Positions 1 to 12,077 are shown, counted from the stretch's first letter. The stretch is 64,000 bases of DNA from Onchocerca volvulus (GCA_000499405.2 HG738138.1:6756888-6820887); one strand, 5' to 3'. The notes: generated from the sequence alone by a model not told the origin. A program made the numbers and translations.

Positions 1-960
1 GGATTCTAAAATTCATGAATCTTTCTATTCAGAATGGCCGAATAAGTTCGTGTCTCATATTAAAATAAGATCTGTTAGGGACACCTATACTTTCGAAATT
101 CTGGCATCCTTTCATTGTATTTGAAAGTTATGTATTTAAAAAAGTTTTTTTTCCATAATAACGAATAAAAGAGTAGCAAATAATGGCATGAATACTAGCA
201 GATATTGTTTCAAATCTTTCGAGTCAGATGAAGCGGTCATTGTCATTAAAAAGTATATAGCAACTTCTCAACCAATGATTTTCAAAATGCTATCTGTACT
301 ACTTTCAAATGCACTGTAGTCTTTGTAATCTTTTGGGGCTAGAAAATCGTTTAAAGCCCTTTTTTGTTAAACAATTATGATAAAAACGGTCTGTCTTCAA
401 TCAGTATCGGTGGATGAGTAAAAGTGTACATTCATCCAAGTTGGAAAACATGCATTTAGAAGTTATGCTGAATTTTCCTTTCTTTTTTTTTTTAAATTAA
501 CATTCGTTGATTTTTCCTTGTTATCGCTCCCTACTCCTATTATAATTAAACTGTATGTTATTTACAAAAACTGAGCCTTTGTGATTCAAATTGTTTTCCA
601 ATAACCCATTACCGTGACGATACTTTCTTTGTCAAAAGCTTTTTTTCTAATCTTCTGAAAACATTGCCAACGTTACTGAAATGTAAATCTTTTTGATTTA
701 TACACGCAAAATGATGTAAAATTTGTGAGTCGTTAATTTTTTAACTGTTGTTTACGGTGTAAAAATCACTGATTGTTTAAACAGTTCGAGAATTTGGCAT
801 AGGTTAGTTACTAGCTGAAAGTTACAATTTTCTCAAATTAGCTAAGCTTTACTTCTTTTTTGGATTGAAAATCTTTCTTCCATATAGTTGTTTACTTAAC
901 TGCCGAGAAAAAATGGATTTAGAGAAAAAATTGATAATAACCTGTAATTTATGCATTTCG

Positions 961-2340
961 AGCGACCGTTTTCAATCTCCGCCATTTCGACATCAAAATC
1001 ATTGAATAAAACAATTAGTGTAATTGAGTACGGCGGGTAAAATATGTATTGAGTATAACGAATAAATAAGGATGAACTGAAGCTTATACCCTTCGTTCGT
1101 GATAAATAAATGCAAAAATTAAGAATCTGTAAAATAAACACGTCATTTAAAGAATAAACATCTTTAAATTTCTAAAAAGGCTCCCAAAAGTTTAAGACAG
1201 ATGAAGACAATAATTTAAATAATAAATAGGCAAAAACGCTAACCTTTATAGCGCTATAAAGATAATAATTAAACTCTCTGAAATAGACATCTTCTGTTCT
1301 ACTGAAATAAGCGATTGAATTGATTTTGACTATGAATATTATAACGACAAGCCAAGAAAACAATTCATTGCGCCAATAGTTTGTTAAAATACCAATTACG
1401 ACGGCTAGCATGAACACAGTTATAACGCAAGTGACACTGAAATTCATTTCTTTTTTACAATATTTAACTAAATAGGAATCCAAACATAATTTTCGTCACT
1501 AAGTTCTCACTATATTTTCGATGTGAATTCGAAAAATGATCTCGCAAATTTAAAACTGGAAAATTTTAAAAAAGTTTTTTTAGTCGACTGTCTAACCTTG
1601 TGAAGAAGATCTCTGCAAAAATCCAAAAAATCAACAACAAATACTGCGATAACTGTTTTGGTAGGAGAACTGGACAAATTTTGAACAGCACTGCAACAAA
1701 CATTAAATTGATGCAGTTTTGACAACTTCCATTGAATGGTATATAAACAAAAAAGAAAGATTAGAAGTGTGTTGTTGAGACAGGCTCGATTACCCATGTG
1801 TAAAATATTTATAATCAGTATTCGGCCTAACGATCTGCTATAATAAGTCCATTCAAAATCGGCAATATCTTTTTTATAACCACTTATATATCTGAAATTA
1901 TGCGTCATTGAAATGAATAATGAAATCTATGTTGCTTCTGGATTTTAAAGATTTATAACGGTTGATATGAATAACTTTGACTTCCTCATACAAGTTTTTT
2001 ATTTCACTGTATCCTAACCATCGGTGAGAGGACAAAAAAGCTTCGCAATGAATTAGATTGCAGATGAAGGTAGAGTGCACCGGTACTTAATACTTCAATT
2101 TCTCATTCTTCAACAGAGTGGCCATTTTGCTGATGAAAAATTTTCCATTAAAGAGAAGAATTCAAGTTTTGCACTTCAAAATCATACTCGCTAGCTTTCA
2201 GAACTAATTTGTCGCGAAAATTGAACGTGACATTCCACGCGATATAAAATGCCGCTAAGGAATGTGATATCCAAACCAAAAAATAAAGTGTAATTTCGAT
2301 CGTTGGTAAGCAAGCTACCATACTTCTCCTGTTTGACATC
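961..2340 (-). CDS. Hedgehog-acyltransferase-like MBOAT protein (HHAT/Rasp family), 3' end not found
   Basis: HHAT enzymes are multi-pass ER membrane O-acyltransferases that attach palmitate to the N-terminus of secreted signalling proteins. Three collinear exon blocks read on the minus strand. About 2150-2340 holds the start, MSNRRSMVACLP, followed by a hydrophobic segment. About 1560-1890 holds GYKKDIADFEW, which closely matches the KKDATDFEW motif after the first helix of human HHAT. About 1180-1450 and 960-1110 give two more blocks: FSRTEDVYFREFNYYL corresponds to the HHAT YKTENEYYLLQF region, and FIRYTQYIFYPPY to its AYVFYYP segment. Order and spacing fit the family. Splice junctions between blocks are not resolved. 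The C-terminal half with the catalytic histidine (family motif around SYWHGG) was not recognised in positions 1-900, so the gene either continues outside the window or is decayed. Divergence from vertebrate HHAT is high; family assignment is likely, exact orthology is not shown. Confidence 0.68.
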
Positions 2341-5300
2341 GTTGATAATATCCAATATCGAATTATTTATTCATCTACTATTTCACTGTAACACACATGC
2401 AGCAATAAAGATTATTTTATAGACAAAAGCAAAATAATACGAATCGAAAAATCGTTTTAAATCATTCCCAGTTTTATTTAATTTGCAAGATAACGAACTC
2501 ACATTGCTGCGATTTTTTTTTTTTCCAATAAAATTTAAAGCATGCTGGAAGGAAATGTGTTCATAACTACTTTTAAACTAATGAAAGTTCAAAATCTAAT
2601 TTCATTGTTTTCGAGAGTGATTAAAATATGAGTATGTATTTATTTTCATAAAAATTCTCTCCAGTCACTTAAAGTTTCTTATGACCCAAATTTTGGAGTG
2701 TCGAGGTTGTATTCAATCCCGAAGCTCCAAAATGCCCTCAACATAAAATAGTAGACCAAATTATGGCTCACTTAATTGTATTGTTTGGCTCCAATTTCTA
2801 AAAATATCGTGTAATTGTATCACTGAATGTTACCATGTGTCTGTACCAACTATATCATAGTAACGATTGATACCATTATAACCTATGATATATATATAAC
2901 TAATCTAATAATCAATGCGTCCTATTGTGATTGAGTTGATGCAAGAAAAGATAATTGCTTTTTTTAAAAAGTAAAGATGTAAGATTATTGGATGGAAGAT
3001 CAAGCAATTAATTCGAATGAATACAAATCTAATGGAATAATCGAATCTAATGGAATTGGAGTGGGAAAAAAGCGCATTGAAATGCCAATGATAAATAAAA
3101 ACGCCCTTCTCTTAGACAGGCGACAATAAAAGCAGCTGTGGGCTCGACAATTGAAGAATATATTATTACAGGGAATGACTCACTGAGTAAAGCAAATTGT
3201 TGGCATTTAATGCGATGGCATCTGAAAATTCATAGTCTATTGAAAGCGCAAATGCTAGTGGAGTATATTTGACCGAAAGTGATGGATGAGTGACATGACA
3301 GTCAATTATTCTGAAGTTAAGTGCAAAGTGCAGTAGTTAGCATCTCATTTGACCATTCTTACTATTTTAATGATTCCCTCAAAAACAATGCATTGTGAGC
3401 CGCAGTGATGATTTTCCTGATAATGCATTATTCCTACATATTCGTTGTTCTAAATCCATGGATTGACTTTGTTAAATTTGATGACAGCTTCTCGAAGCCG
3501 TTTTGATCCATTCTTCTTATGTTATCTGTCGAATGAATTTCGATAGTTTTGTTTTCTGAAAGACTTCAAACAATCCGCGATGATTATTTCATCGATTTCC
3601 AATTATCAGTCACAAGGAATGGAAATGTTGCTCATAGGTTTTAATATATAACATTGAAATCGTTCACCATCTTCATAGTCCAAGCATTTTCACTCAAAAT
3701 TTAGTCTCTAAACAGAATTTATTCCTTCATTGTATTTTTAAATTAATTTTATGAATACTTAATCAAATTACCCATTTCTTTAACAAATGTTAAATACGTT
3801 AAATATCATTAATGATATTACTTCCAAAAGTATATAGACATGTAGTCTGGGACATTTCCTCCTATAATGGAAAATAATTCAAATGTCAATCGCTTATGTT
3901 ATGAACTCTCTTAAAATTCATTAAACAAATAGAAGCTATCAACAAATATATAAGTTACAATAGTTGTTTTAGATATCGTACAAATGTGGAAAATAGAGAA
4001 TTGACATATTATAGCAAGCAGCAGAAAACAAGTTGTTGTGGACCTATTGTTTAAAAGAACGAAGTTGTAAAAATACAAGAGGCTGAATTTCAGCTTCGTT
4101 TTTTATTTCACCAATTTACAGTGTAAAAGAAAATTCGTTTGTAGGTCATTTCAATCACTAATATTTACAACAAAGATGTTTACTCTGATGTCAAATATAT
4201 GTCAAATACAGCAGGTAATGTCACAAGAATCATGTCTACCATCTTGCTTATTACAGGTGTCTGCGTCATCACGCATAGACAATGTATTAAATAATGAACT
4301 GCAAACAACAAACTGCAAGTCGTGCCGATAAATAAATGCCGAAAGATTAGATAATGAATGTTAATAAAATGGGTCATTTGGAAGTCGATCGAAGATATGC
4401 ATCAGAACAAATGAATCATGCGGATCAAACTACTTGCTCTAGCATCGTTAAGTACCAACAGATGAAAGCAACGAAAACAGTCATGCTACCATTTGGCTGT
4501 TTTCAAAATAAACGAAAGTCTAAAATTTTTTTAACACTAAAAAGGACATCTTTGAAGATTTGTCGAAAGATTATACCGAAAAGTTACATAAATTCATACT
4601 TGAAACTTAATATCAAAATAAAACTAACCTTACTATGTGAAATATGTAGCCAATATCCTGTATTATCAAATTAATCTAAATACTTTAATATAGAAGTAGG
4701 TAAATGGAATTTTATGTCTGATTGATAAAGCAAATGGGACAATCTTCTTTTCGTAATTTTTGTTTGGAAAAACGACCCATATTTTTCATCTGTTTAATGA
4801 AATATCTAGGGTGATTTATGAACGAATTTGTGATTGGAACTTCGCTGTAAACAAGATTTAATTTAGATGTAAAATAAGCAAGAATGATAAGTGATAATAA
4901 ATTGGGAACAGATCAAGTTTAAGCGATATAAATTCATCTCGAACGTTTTTAGTCGAATCACATTCTCATGCCGATTGCTTTAAACCACCGACAGCATAAG
5001 AGCATAAAGAGAAAACTTATTGAAACAGTACTTGTCCAAATTGTTAAGCCCTGCTGTAAACCAGCAGTGTCAAATATAAATGATATCCATTTCAGCTTAA
5101 ATCAGTTCTCTTTGAAATGAGTTCTCACTTTATCAATCATGAAGTGTATTTGACAGTCTCATTGATGCCATATTTGGAAGTAGACTAACACATAGCAAAG
5201 AATAAACGTATCAATAAATTACATGCTGAAGTGAGTTACTTCCTAGAAGGTTAATAAACAATTGGTCTAAGGGAATTTGAGCTTACTGCAAAATAGTGAA

Positions 5301-6450
5301 ACAATTCCAGCTATTTTAACAATGCAGGATAATGAATTCTGATTTCTGTGGGTTTTGATTTCCTCTTTTAATGGTCGCAATTACATTTAGAGTACAAATC
5401 CGAAAATTTCTGTTAAAAAACTATTGATACATGGCTTTCTCTATGAGTAGAGGATTTGCTACAGTTTAAATATATTCAACACATAGTGTTGAATATATTT
5501 AGCTGAACAGATAGACACAATAACTTCATAATAACCTAATCCATCTATTACATTCTCCATTCATAACATCACACGTATATAGACAATTTCAAATTATAAT
5601 ATTGCTACATAATAAAAACTTTGATTCAATCCAGAATCTACACAGGATTAGAGGCAGATGCATTGACTTGAAATGTGTGCAGTTAATGCTAGCCCAAAGT
5701 TTTGACTGACAAAACAGAGATAGATTATGTCAGAATGGTGAGTTCATAACGCAGCCAAGTAGCGTAAATTGAGACATGTAAGAAAGGGCTGGCTCATATT
5801 TAAGAGAAGACTTATACTTATATTTAAGGGAAATTTAAGGAGAACCAATGAAGGAAGCATGATAGATAAACCATACACTGATGTGAGTATAATACTTCTC
5901 TTATTAGAAGTAGAAAATGGAAGGAAGAAATTTAAATTATCAATCGAATGAAAATCTTCGTAAAAACGTTATGAAGTATGAAATAATCAGAATGCGTCTC
6001 TATTTCTCGAAATTTCATTGTTTGGGATATCATTATAAGATAAAAGTCACTACTGAAGACTGCAAAGTGCTGTAGCTTGACAATGCATTGATATTGATAT
6101 TACTGTTACTCCACTATCTCTAATCCAGAAAAAGAAAGGATATTGTAGAAATATAGTGTGGATGGAGTATTAAAATGAGAAATAATCTGACTGGCATGCT
6201 TTTTCAAATCTTCGCTTGATTGTAACCAGATAAGGACAATTATCGCACTAGCGAAATTGACTATATCGGATTGTACCTTCTGAGACTTACGATGAATTTT
6301 TGCTCTATGTTCTGGTTTTCGAGCCTAATTTGGTTGATGGCAAAAGTCAAGCTGAGAATGTCCAAAGTGAACAACCGAAGAATAATTCAGCTAGAATGCA
6401 TCCACTAACGGATAGGTTGGAAATGAAACAGTAGACGAATAAAAAAAAAC
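2341..6450. other. gene-poor AT-rich region upstream of the HHAT-like gene
   Basis: No reading frame here shows a recognisable family, and the longer open stretches (for example 4354-4674 plus and 5769-5951 plus) lack splice-supported extensions or protein-like composition. The 5' flank of the HHAT-like gene must be at its left edge. The one clear structure is the perfect hairpin at 5467-5501. The right edge grades into the decayed retrotransposon. Confidence 0.5.
5467..5501. repeat. perfect inverted repeat, 16-bp arms, 3-nt loop
   Basis: The left arm taaatatattcaacac (5467-5482) is the exact reverse complement of gtgttgaatatattta (5486-5501), separated by ata. It sits in non-coding DNA more than 3 kb from the HHAT-like gene. 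It could be the core of a short foldback element or a chance AT-rich palindrome, although the central CAACAC/GTGTTG part is not simple sequence. Confidence 0.9.
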
Positions 6451-6479
6451 TGAAGGTGTTTTGTACCACTTTTATCTTC

Positions 6480-6755
6480 CTGGATAGCACGCATGAAATA
6501 GTTCAGGAAGCGTTCTGTGTGGCCGTTGGATTATTGATGATAAGATAATAATGTAGCATGCATGATATTAATGAATAAGTAAAAACTGTAGAATTCAGCG
6601 AAGGTGAACTGAGCATTTCAAAGTGGAGTGAAGAATTTCTTGAGAAAATGAATGGTTGCTGATCATTCTATATAAACTTCAAGTTATTTAGAAAAGCGAT
6701 CGATAAAAAATAGGAAGTAATGACGAACTAAGGGTCCTGCGTGATCAATGAGTGA
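6480..6755 (-). pseudogene. integrase core remnant
   Basis: One minus-strand frame, running through three internal stop codons, reads LIDHAGPLVRHYFLFFIDRF, then LEVYI, then IHFLKKFFT and QFTFAEFYSF. After a small frame change it reads NGHTERFLNYF. These are the retroviral-type integrase landmarks: the first catalytic Asp region (HIDxAGP), the D-x-FSKxxE segment, the FxS region before the second Asp, and the NGxxERF helix carrying the third acidic residue. It is clearly a pseudogene. Confidence 0.8.
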
Positions 6756-7080
6756 GTAGAGGTTTCAGCGAAATCAAAAAGATTAAGCTTCGAGAAGAAA
6801 TTTATCCGATATCGATTACAGTTCCTGATAAACGATCAATAAACATAACTGCAAGCGAAATTTTTTATCAAACTAAAATTGGATGAGCGTGGTGAAACTG
6901 TAGAAAGCACGAATCTGAAGTAGCACAGAGATGATAACTTATATCCCATGCCATTAACAAGAACTGGCAACATTTTCAAATTAGGGCTAATAACGAATTG
7001 ATGAAGATGATCAACATCAGTTTACTCACGAATTTTGTCTTTATTAACTAGAACAGCTCAGAGTGCGTTTGAAAGAATAT

Positions 7081-7682
7081 TGTCGGAAAAACCGAAATAT
7101 TTTTTTTTTTGGAATATGAATATGACGAAATAAACGAAAATCTTTGTATTATAGAAATGCCTTGGTTTAAACAAATCTTTTGCGCTATGCTGATATGTGG
7201 TAATTATGCTACAGTTGACAAATAGAAAACATGATCGCTTTGGTTAAAGTTAACATATTGTAAACGGTGACATGAAGTAAATAAACTATCTTTTTGTAAA
7301 TTATCTCTCTTTGTGCTGTAAGCTAATATATTTAAACTATACTAGGATTCATATTAGTAAACAACTTCATTGTAAAAAGGGTTCTTATCCAAAGAGATTC
7401 ATTCATTCACTCATTCATTCAAGCCTTTGCTCTCATCCGTATTCGATGAGCAGCGTTTTCCAAACTTCAAACTTCATCAGTTCCCAATATCAATAACCCA
7501 CAGATAATTTTTCCTATTATCAAAAAGAAACCCAGATTATTGGTTGTATTATCGATATTCATCAATTCATTATTGCCGTAGTTGCGGCAACTAAAATTCG
7601 CCATATCAGAGACTTCATCATACAATAAAATCATCTGTACCAAGTTCCATTCCCTGACAAAAACCTTTTACAAATTACTTTC
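7081..7682. repeat. direct duplication of about 600 bp, copy 1
   Basis: This block is visibly homologous to 7931-8534 over its whole length. Shared landmarks in the same order include the opening tgtcg(g)aaaaaccgaaata, the phrase ttttgcgctatgct, atgatcgctt, gttgtaaacggtgac or its one-base variant, aaacaactt, tcattcattca variants, ccgtagttgcgg, and aaaatcatctgtac near the end. Copies differ by many substitutions and small indels, so the duplication is old. Confidence 0.85.
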
Positions 7683-7930
7683 AAAACAAAAAAGAATTTG
7701 CGATCAACCACATTCGAAACTAATTGATGAATTTCACCCGGAAATGAATTTATAGCAAGTTAACGATGAAGGAAACTCAAGAATTCAGTCACAAACGTTC
7801 GAGAAATCAAAGCAGAAAATCGAGCAAGAAGATTATAATCAAGAATGTCACAAAACGACAAATTCAAATAAGTTAATTTTGCTGCAGCACCCAAATTCTT
7901 TATTCTTAAAGGATTCATTTTCTTCAGAAA

Positions 7931-8534
7931 TGTCGAAAAACCGAAATACTTTTTTTTGGAATATAAATATGACGTAATAATCAAAAATCTTTGCAATGAG
8001 TAAATATCTTGATATCAACAATTCCTTTTGCGCTATGCTAACACGCTGTAAATTATTCTGTAGTTGACAAGTAGGAAACATGATCGCTTTCGTTAAAGTT
8101 AACCTGTTGTAAACGGTGACGTGGAGTGGATAAACTACCTTTGCGCCTTTTGTACTAAAATTAACATGTTGAAAATTGTATTAGCTTTCACATGTAGTAA
8201 ACAACTTCCTTGCAAAAAGAGTTCTTATCTGTAAGAGATTCATCCATTCAATCCTTTACTCTGATCGATTAAGGCATTCAATCTTTTGCTCCGAATAGTA
8301 CTCGATGAACAGCGCTTTCCAAACTTCATCAATCCCCAATACCAATAACCCGCAGATAATTTCCTTACCATCACAAAGAAATTCAAATTAAGGTTGTGTT
8401 ATCGGTATTCATAAAATCATATGCACCGTAGTTGCGGTAAATAAAATTCGTCTTATCAAAGACTTCATTGCACAACAAAATCATCTGTACAAAGTTTCAA
8501 TCCCCAATAAAAAACTCTTTGCAAATTACTTTTA
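7931..8534. repeat. direct duplication of about 600 bp, copy 2
   Basis: Second copy of the block at 7081-7682, offset by about 850 bp in the same orientation. Both copies lie between the reverse transcriptase and integrase remnants. They could be an internal tandem duplication of the element or the remains of a nested insertion. Confidence 0.85.
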
Positions 8535-8984
8535 TGACAAACATGTTGTGATTTAGCTTCAATCACAGCAAAGACAATTTCATCCAGTCTCTCTTCCATT
8601 TGTTTTACGATGAGAAAATGATGACATTGGCTTCACCAAATGTATATTACGGTATTCAATAACAATCGAAGATGAACCAGTGTTCAAGTCCGTTAGTGGT
8701 TGGACCAGATCATTTTTCTTTGTTCTAGCGATTGCAAGGGAACGTTTGTGATCGGGCAGTAATTTTCGATCATTGATCATTTTAGGGAATTTTTGACGGT
8801 GAATCTCGTGACAAGCCTTTTTTCATCTAATTCTGCTTTTCTGTGGACAGAGATTTGAATGCCTTTCCATCGCAGCTATGACAACTGAGAAGTACGAACA
8901 AAGCAGAAATAAGAAATCGGATATAGTAAAAGTACTTGGTACAAATAGGACCAAATTTAAAATTTTTACGCATAAAACTGTTAA

Positions 8985-9470
8985 AAAAAGACTCGAGTTT
9001 CTCTTTGATGAAGATGCTGTAGTATTTGACTTAACCAGTACTTGACTTTTAGCAGGTTGATTATGTAGCCTAGATACTTCATCTCATAGCAAACTGACAC
9101 TTTTTTGTACGAATATGCAAGCCAAACCCTGAAATATTGGAAGAGAGCTTCGAGATTCTTTTGGGACTGTACTTTTTTTGCGAAAAATGATATCATGTAA
9201 GCACAGAATGAACAGTTCTTTGAATAGTTTGAAAAGCTGTATTTGAAAGTAAGTGTAATCAAAGTAATATGGGTAAGAACAGCAGACTACTAAGGAAATA
9301 TATCGTCTGCAAGCAGTGAAATAATGTAAATTTCGAATAAATAAATCAGCACAAATTCGACAGACTTGTGTTTCTTTACTGTAAGACTGAAACTGATGAC
9401 CAGACTATGGAAATGACTCTTGTACTCTCAAATCTATCTAATTCAGCTTCTATCAGAGGGATGAAAGCAT
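8985..9470 (-). pseudogene. reverse transcriptase remnant
   Basis: Reading the minus strand from about 9470, the peptide ELDRFESTRVIS and then, after frameshifts, RICADLF correspond to the gypsy RT N-terminal ELxxLESxGVIxPV and VRICADFS motifs. Further down, about 9000-9262, the frame contains FFAKKVQSQKNLEALFQYF and MKYLGYIINL. These match the region following the catalytic box, the HLxxLFxRF helix and the KYLGHIIS motif. The YLDD catalytic box itself is not readable. Stops interrupt the first part. Confidence 0.7.
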
Positions 9471-9952
9471 AACGGACTAGATGCTTCGGATGGAAAAACA
9501 GGTTGAGTATTGCAAATAACTTGGAAACATTTGTAACAAATAATTTATTGTTGCAGATGTTAGGAAGGCTAACGCTTTTCTATATCAGAAGTATTCAGGC
9601 CTAGAAGAAAACTTTTCACAGCAAAGATTTATTCTGAGACTTGTTGAATGATTGCTCAAGAACGCCTAATCAAATGATTCGTTATGCACAGGATTTGATG
9701 ACTGGAATTTTGTGGTGTAAGATAAGGAAGCAGAAGTGATCTGGCAAGTATATTAAAAATTACCTTGTAGATAAATACAATGTCCAGTAAAAGTGATTGC
9801 CAAAATAACTGCTGCTTGGGAAAGTTCCAGAAAATCGGTTCTCAAACTAACAGAATATATAACTTTAAAAAATCGATAATAACTTGACGTTGATTTCAAT
9901 GATCACTGATGGAGACGATCAGGTAATGTTGAAATTTTTTGACATTGTGAAA

Positions 9953-10310
9953 GACAAAGATATGTATTCCGTGGAGGAAGTACGACCAGTTCGTTTTCAG
10001 GGTCGCACATAGAGTAAAAGATTATTACTTTCTTGCTGTATACACGAAGGAATTTCCTCTTGTGTTCAACTCATCTAATATTTCAGAGAAGCTGAAGATG
10101 GCTTTCCTAGAAACGGACAATACAGGTATAGGTAACCTTAGTCGCCAAATACGTAATAGTAGCCGAGCACTAGATGCTGAGACGGGGAGAATTATGCACG
10201 CATGCATAAATCAAGAGCAGATAAAATTAGTTGACCAAGTGGTACATATTGAGGCACAAAACCAAACACAAGAAACAGTTAGATTATTTCCATATTTAAA
10301 AGAGACATAA
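9953..10310 (+). CDS. unidentified open reading stretch, possibly a terminal exon
   Basis: An open frame of about 118 codons ends in TAA at 10310. It has no obvious start at its left end; the first internal ATG is in MAFLETDNTG (about 10098). A possible splice acceptor (cgttttcag, ending about 10001) precedes frame-compatible VAHRVKDYYFLAVYTKEF. The protein is mixed and helix-like (SSNISEKLKMAFLETDNTG, then SRQIRNSSRALDAETG), without low-complexity runs, which is unusual for random AT-rich DNA. No family was recognised. It may be the last exon of a plus-strand gene, or a retroelement fragment, given the gypsy relic immediately to its left. It is convergent with the CAMLG-like gene. Confidence 0.3.
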
Positions 10311-10547
10311 AACCCTTATACTTAATCAATTAATCACAAAATGAAAAGAGAATAATATAGGTCACGAGACGACAATAACAGCTTATCACTCAAAGAGGTT
10401 CAAAAATATAAGAAATACTTAACAGTTTACATTATGACACTACTATACTTTGATTTCACATTTTAATCGCAAAATGTTTTTACCAATCGAATAATAATAG
10501 CATGATGGGAATTTCTGAGGAAATAAAATTAGCTTACAAGATGCAGC

Positions 10548-12077
10548 TTAAAATGAGCAGCATTTACCAAAAATCAGAGCGAAAACACAAAAAAATGCGT
10601 TAAATAATATGAAAGACAAAGCAACCGCTAAAGAATCTCTGATGAAACATCGTATGTTTTGAACAATAGCACCTGAAATAAGATTTTGATCACGATAAAG
10701 AAATGAATAAAAAAAAAAAGAAAAACTAGTATTCTCTTGTACATGACGAACCTGCATGGGATAAAAAATCAACATTGAATCCCAAATGTAATCTTGAACG
10801 GAAAATGTGACCATCAGCATCGAATAGTGATGAAAACTAAAACCAATTCAGTCAATTATTAATCAGGTAAACCCCTTATTAATTCCCGAAAAAATTAACT
10901 TCCAGTCAGTCAATTCTATGAGATTTTAAGATGCATTTTTAAGAGAATAGCTATTCCTTCAGCTATTCTAAATACGCATCTCAAACTCTTGCATAATTGG
11001 CTGATTAAGACATACTTTTTTAAAAGGAAATGATATTTATCTAATTTATATAAGATCCTTAAGTAAACTGGAGATGCTCTTCTGAATCTTTTCAAAAATC
11101 TTTAAACATGAACCTGAAAAAACTTATTATATACAGATACCATATAAAGAATAATCCAAGGCCAGACAATATTCCGTATCAACAAAAAGGAAACTGCCAA
11201 TCGCATAATCAATCCTAAAATTAAAGTGGTAAAGTTCGAAAGAAAATAAATTCATTGAAAAAAAGAGAATACATGCTGCAGAAACAAAACCTGATCTACA
11301 TTGAAAAGAAGAAATACGGAAAGTCCAAAATAATATGTAATAATGTTCAAATGCAACAAAAAGTCATTTTTATAGTTTTAAACCCTACAATTTTCAGAGA
11401 ATATGGCTGTGCTAATTTTAATAAGTTTAGAAGTATAATTCACAAACTGATTTGAAAATAATCACCAGTCAATTCAAAGAAATATTCTAAAACAACTAGA
11501 TTTCCGAAAAGGAAAAGAGTTCCTGTATAAATTGCACGAAACATACCAATAAGTAAAGCTTTCCATAAACGATTCACTGAAGCACACAAAAAGGGAGATG
11601 ACGCTATTGATTTACTAATCGCTCTGCCTTCGCCATTATTTTTATTCCTGAAATCGAACGATGCAATAAAATATGCAGTTAGGATATAAATATGGAGAAT
11701 TTTATTAAAATTATTAACAAAGGGTCATATATTCGGCTTAAAAAAAAAAAAAATTTTAATAAATATGTACTTTACCTTACTGAAATTTCAGATGAATGTA
11801 GGAAGTCTTTGAAACCTTCGCCACCTTCCAGTGCAGGTGCATTTCGTATCTCTGCTGAACATGTTAGAGATTAAAACAAATCTTCAACAACCTTAAATTA
11901 ATTCCCCTTAATATATGGAGAAATAAATACTGCAAACTAACTTCCATCTGGTCCACTCAAGATACTTTTAATGCGCTGATCGGAATTTCGCAAAATACGT
12001 TCCCGCCTTCTTTCTCGTCTCTGGGAAGTAGCAGTGTTTCCAGGTTCTCGTAGCATACTAACTGGTGTTCCTTCCAT
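10548..12077 (-). CDS. CAMLG/GET2-like ER tail-anchored-protein insertion factor
   Basis: CAMLG (GET2 in yeast) pairs with WRB/GET1 in the ER membrane to receive tail-anchored proteins from the GET3 ATPase. Exon 1 (11942-12077) starts MEGTPVSMLREPG and contains SQRRERRRERILRNSDQRIK, the basic N-terminal GET3-binding helix that in human CAMLG reads [20 protein letters not shown]. Exon 2 (11776-11854) joins in frame to an exon beginning at 11647, which encodes LWKALLIGMFRAIYTGTLFL, the first membrane segment. Exons near 10752-10836 and 10548-10672 join in phase and encode LSHAGAIVQNIRCF and a final hydrophobic helix ending ...GKCCSF, in the position of human LLLSGIPAEVI and the last helix. A splice acceptor lies 11 bases before the start codon, as expected for nematode spliced-leader addition. 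The junction between the 11.5-kb and 10.8-kb exons is not solved, so an exon may be missing. Confidence 0.66.
10929..10981. repeat. imperfect two-step inverted repeat
   Basis: The inner arms agaatagct (10944-10952) and agctattct (10961-10969) are perfect complements around an 8-nt loop. The outer arms agatgc (10929-10934) and gcatct (10976-10981) also pair. It lies within the CAMLG-like gene, in a probable intron. Confidence 0.7.

Larger units (their letters stand above)
6450..9480 (-). mobile_element. decayed Ty3/gypsy-type LTR retrotransposon (pol remnants)
   Basis: Minus-strand translation finds retroelement pol domains in the expected order, reverse transcriptase first (about 9470 down to 8985) and integrase later (about 6755 down to 6480). 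Both contain internal stops and frameshifts, so the element cannot be active. The stretch between them, where RNase H and the integrase zinc finger would lie, is too eroded to read and contains a direct duplication (7081-7682 and 7931-8534). No intact LTR pair or target-site duplication was recognised, so the true ends are unknown. The order of domains and the RT signature favour Ty3/gypsy over BEL/Pao. Confidence 0.7.

Noticed and set aside
4354..4674. Plus-strand 106-codon open frame with ATG.
   Set aside because: Basic, AT-driven composition, no family resemblance, no promoter or splice context.
7760..8081. Two overlapping minus-strand open frames between the duplicated blocks.
   Set aside because: They run across the edge of the duplicated block, one is not open in the other copy, and neither resembles a retroelement domain.
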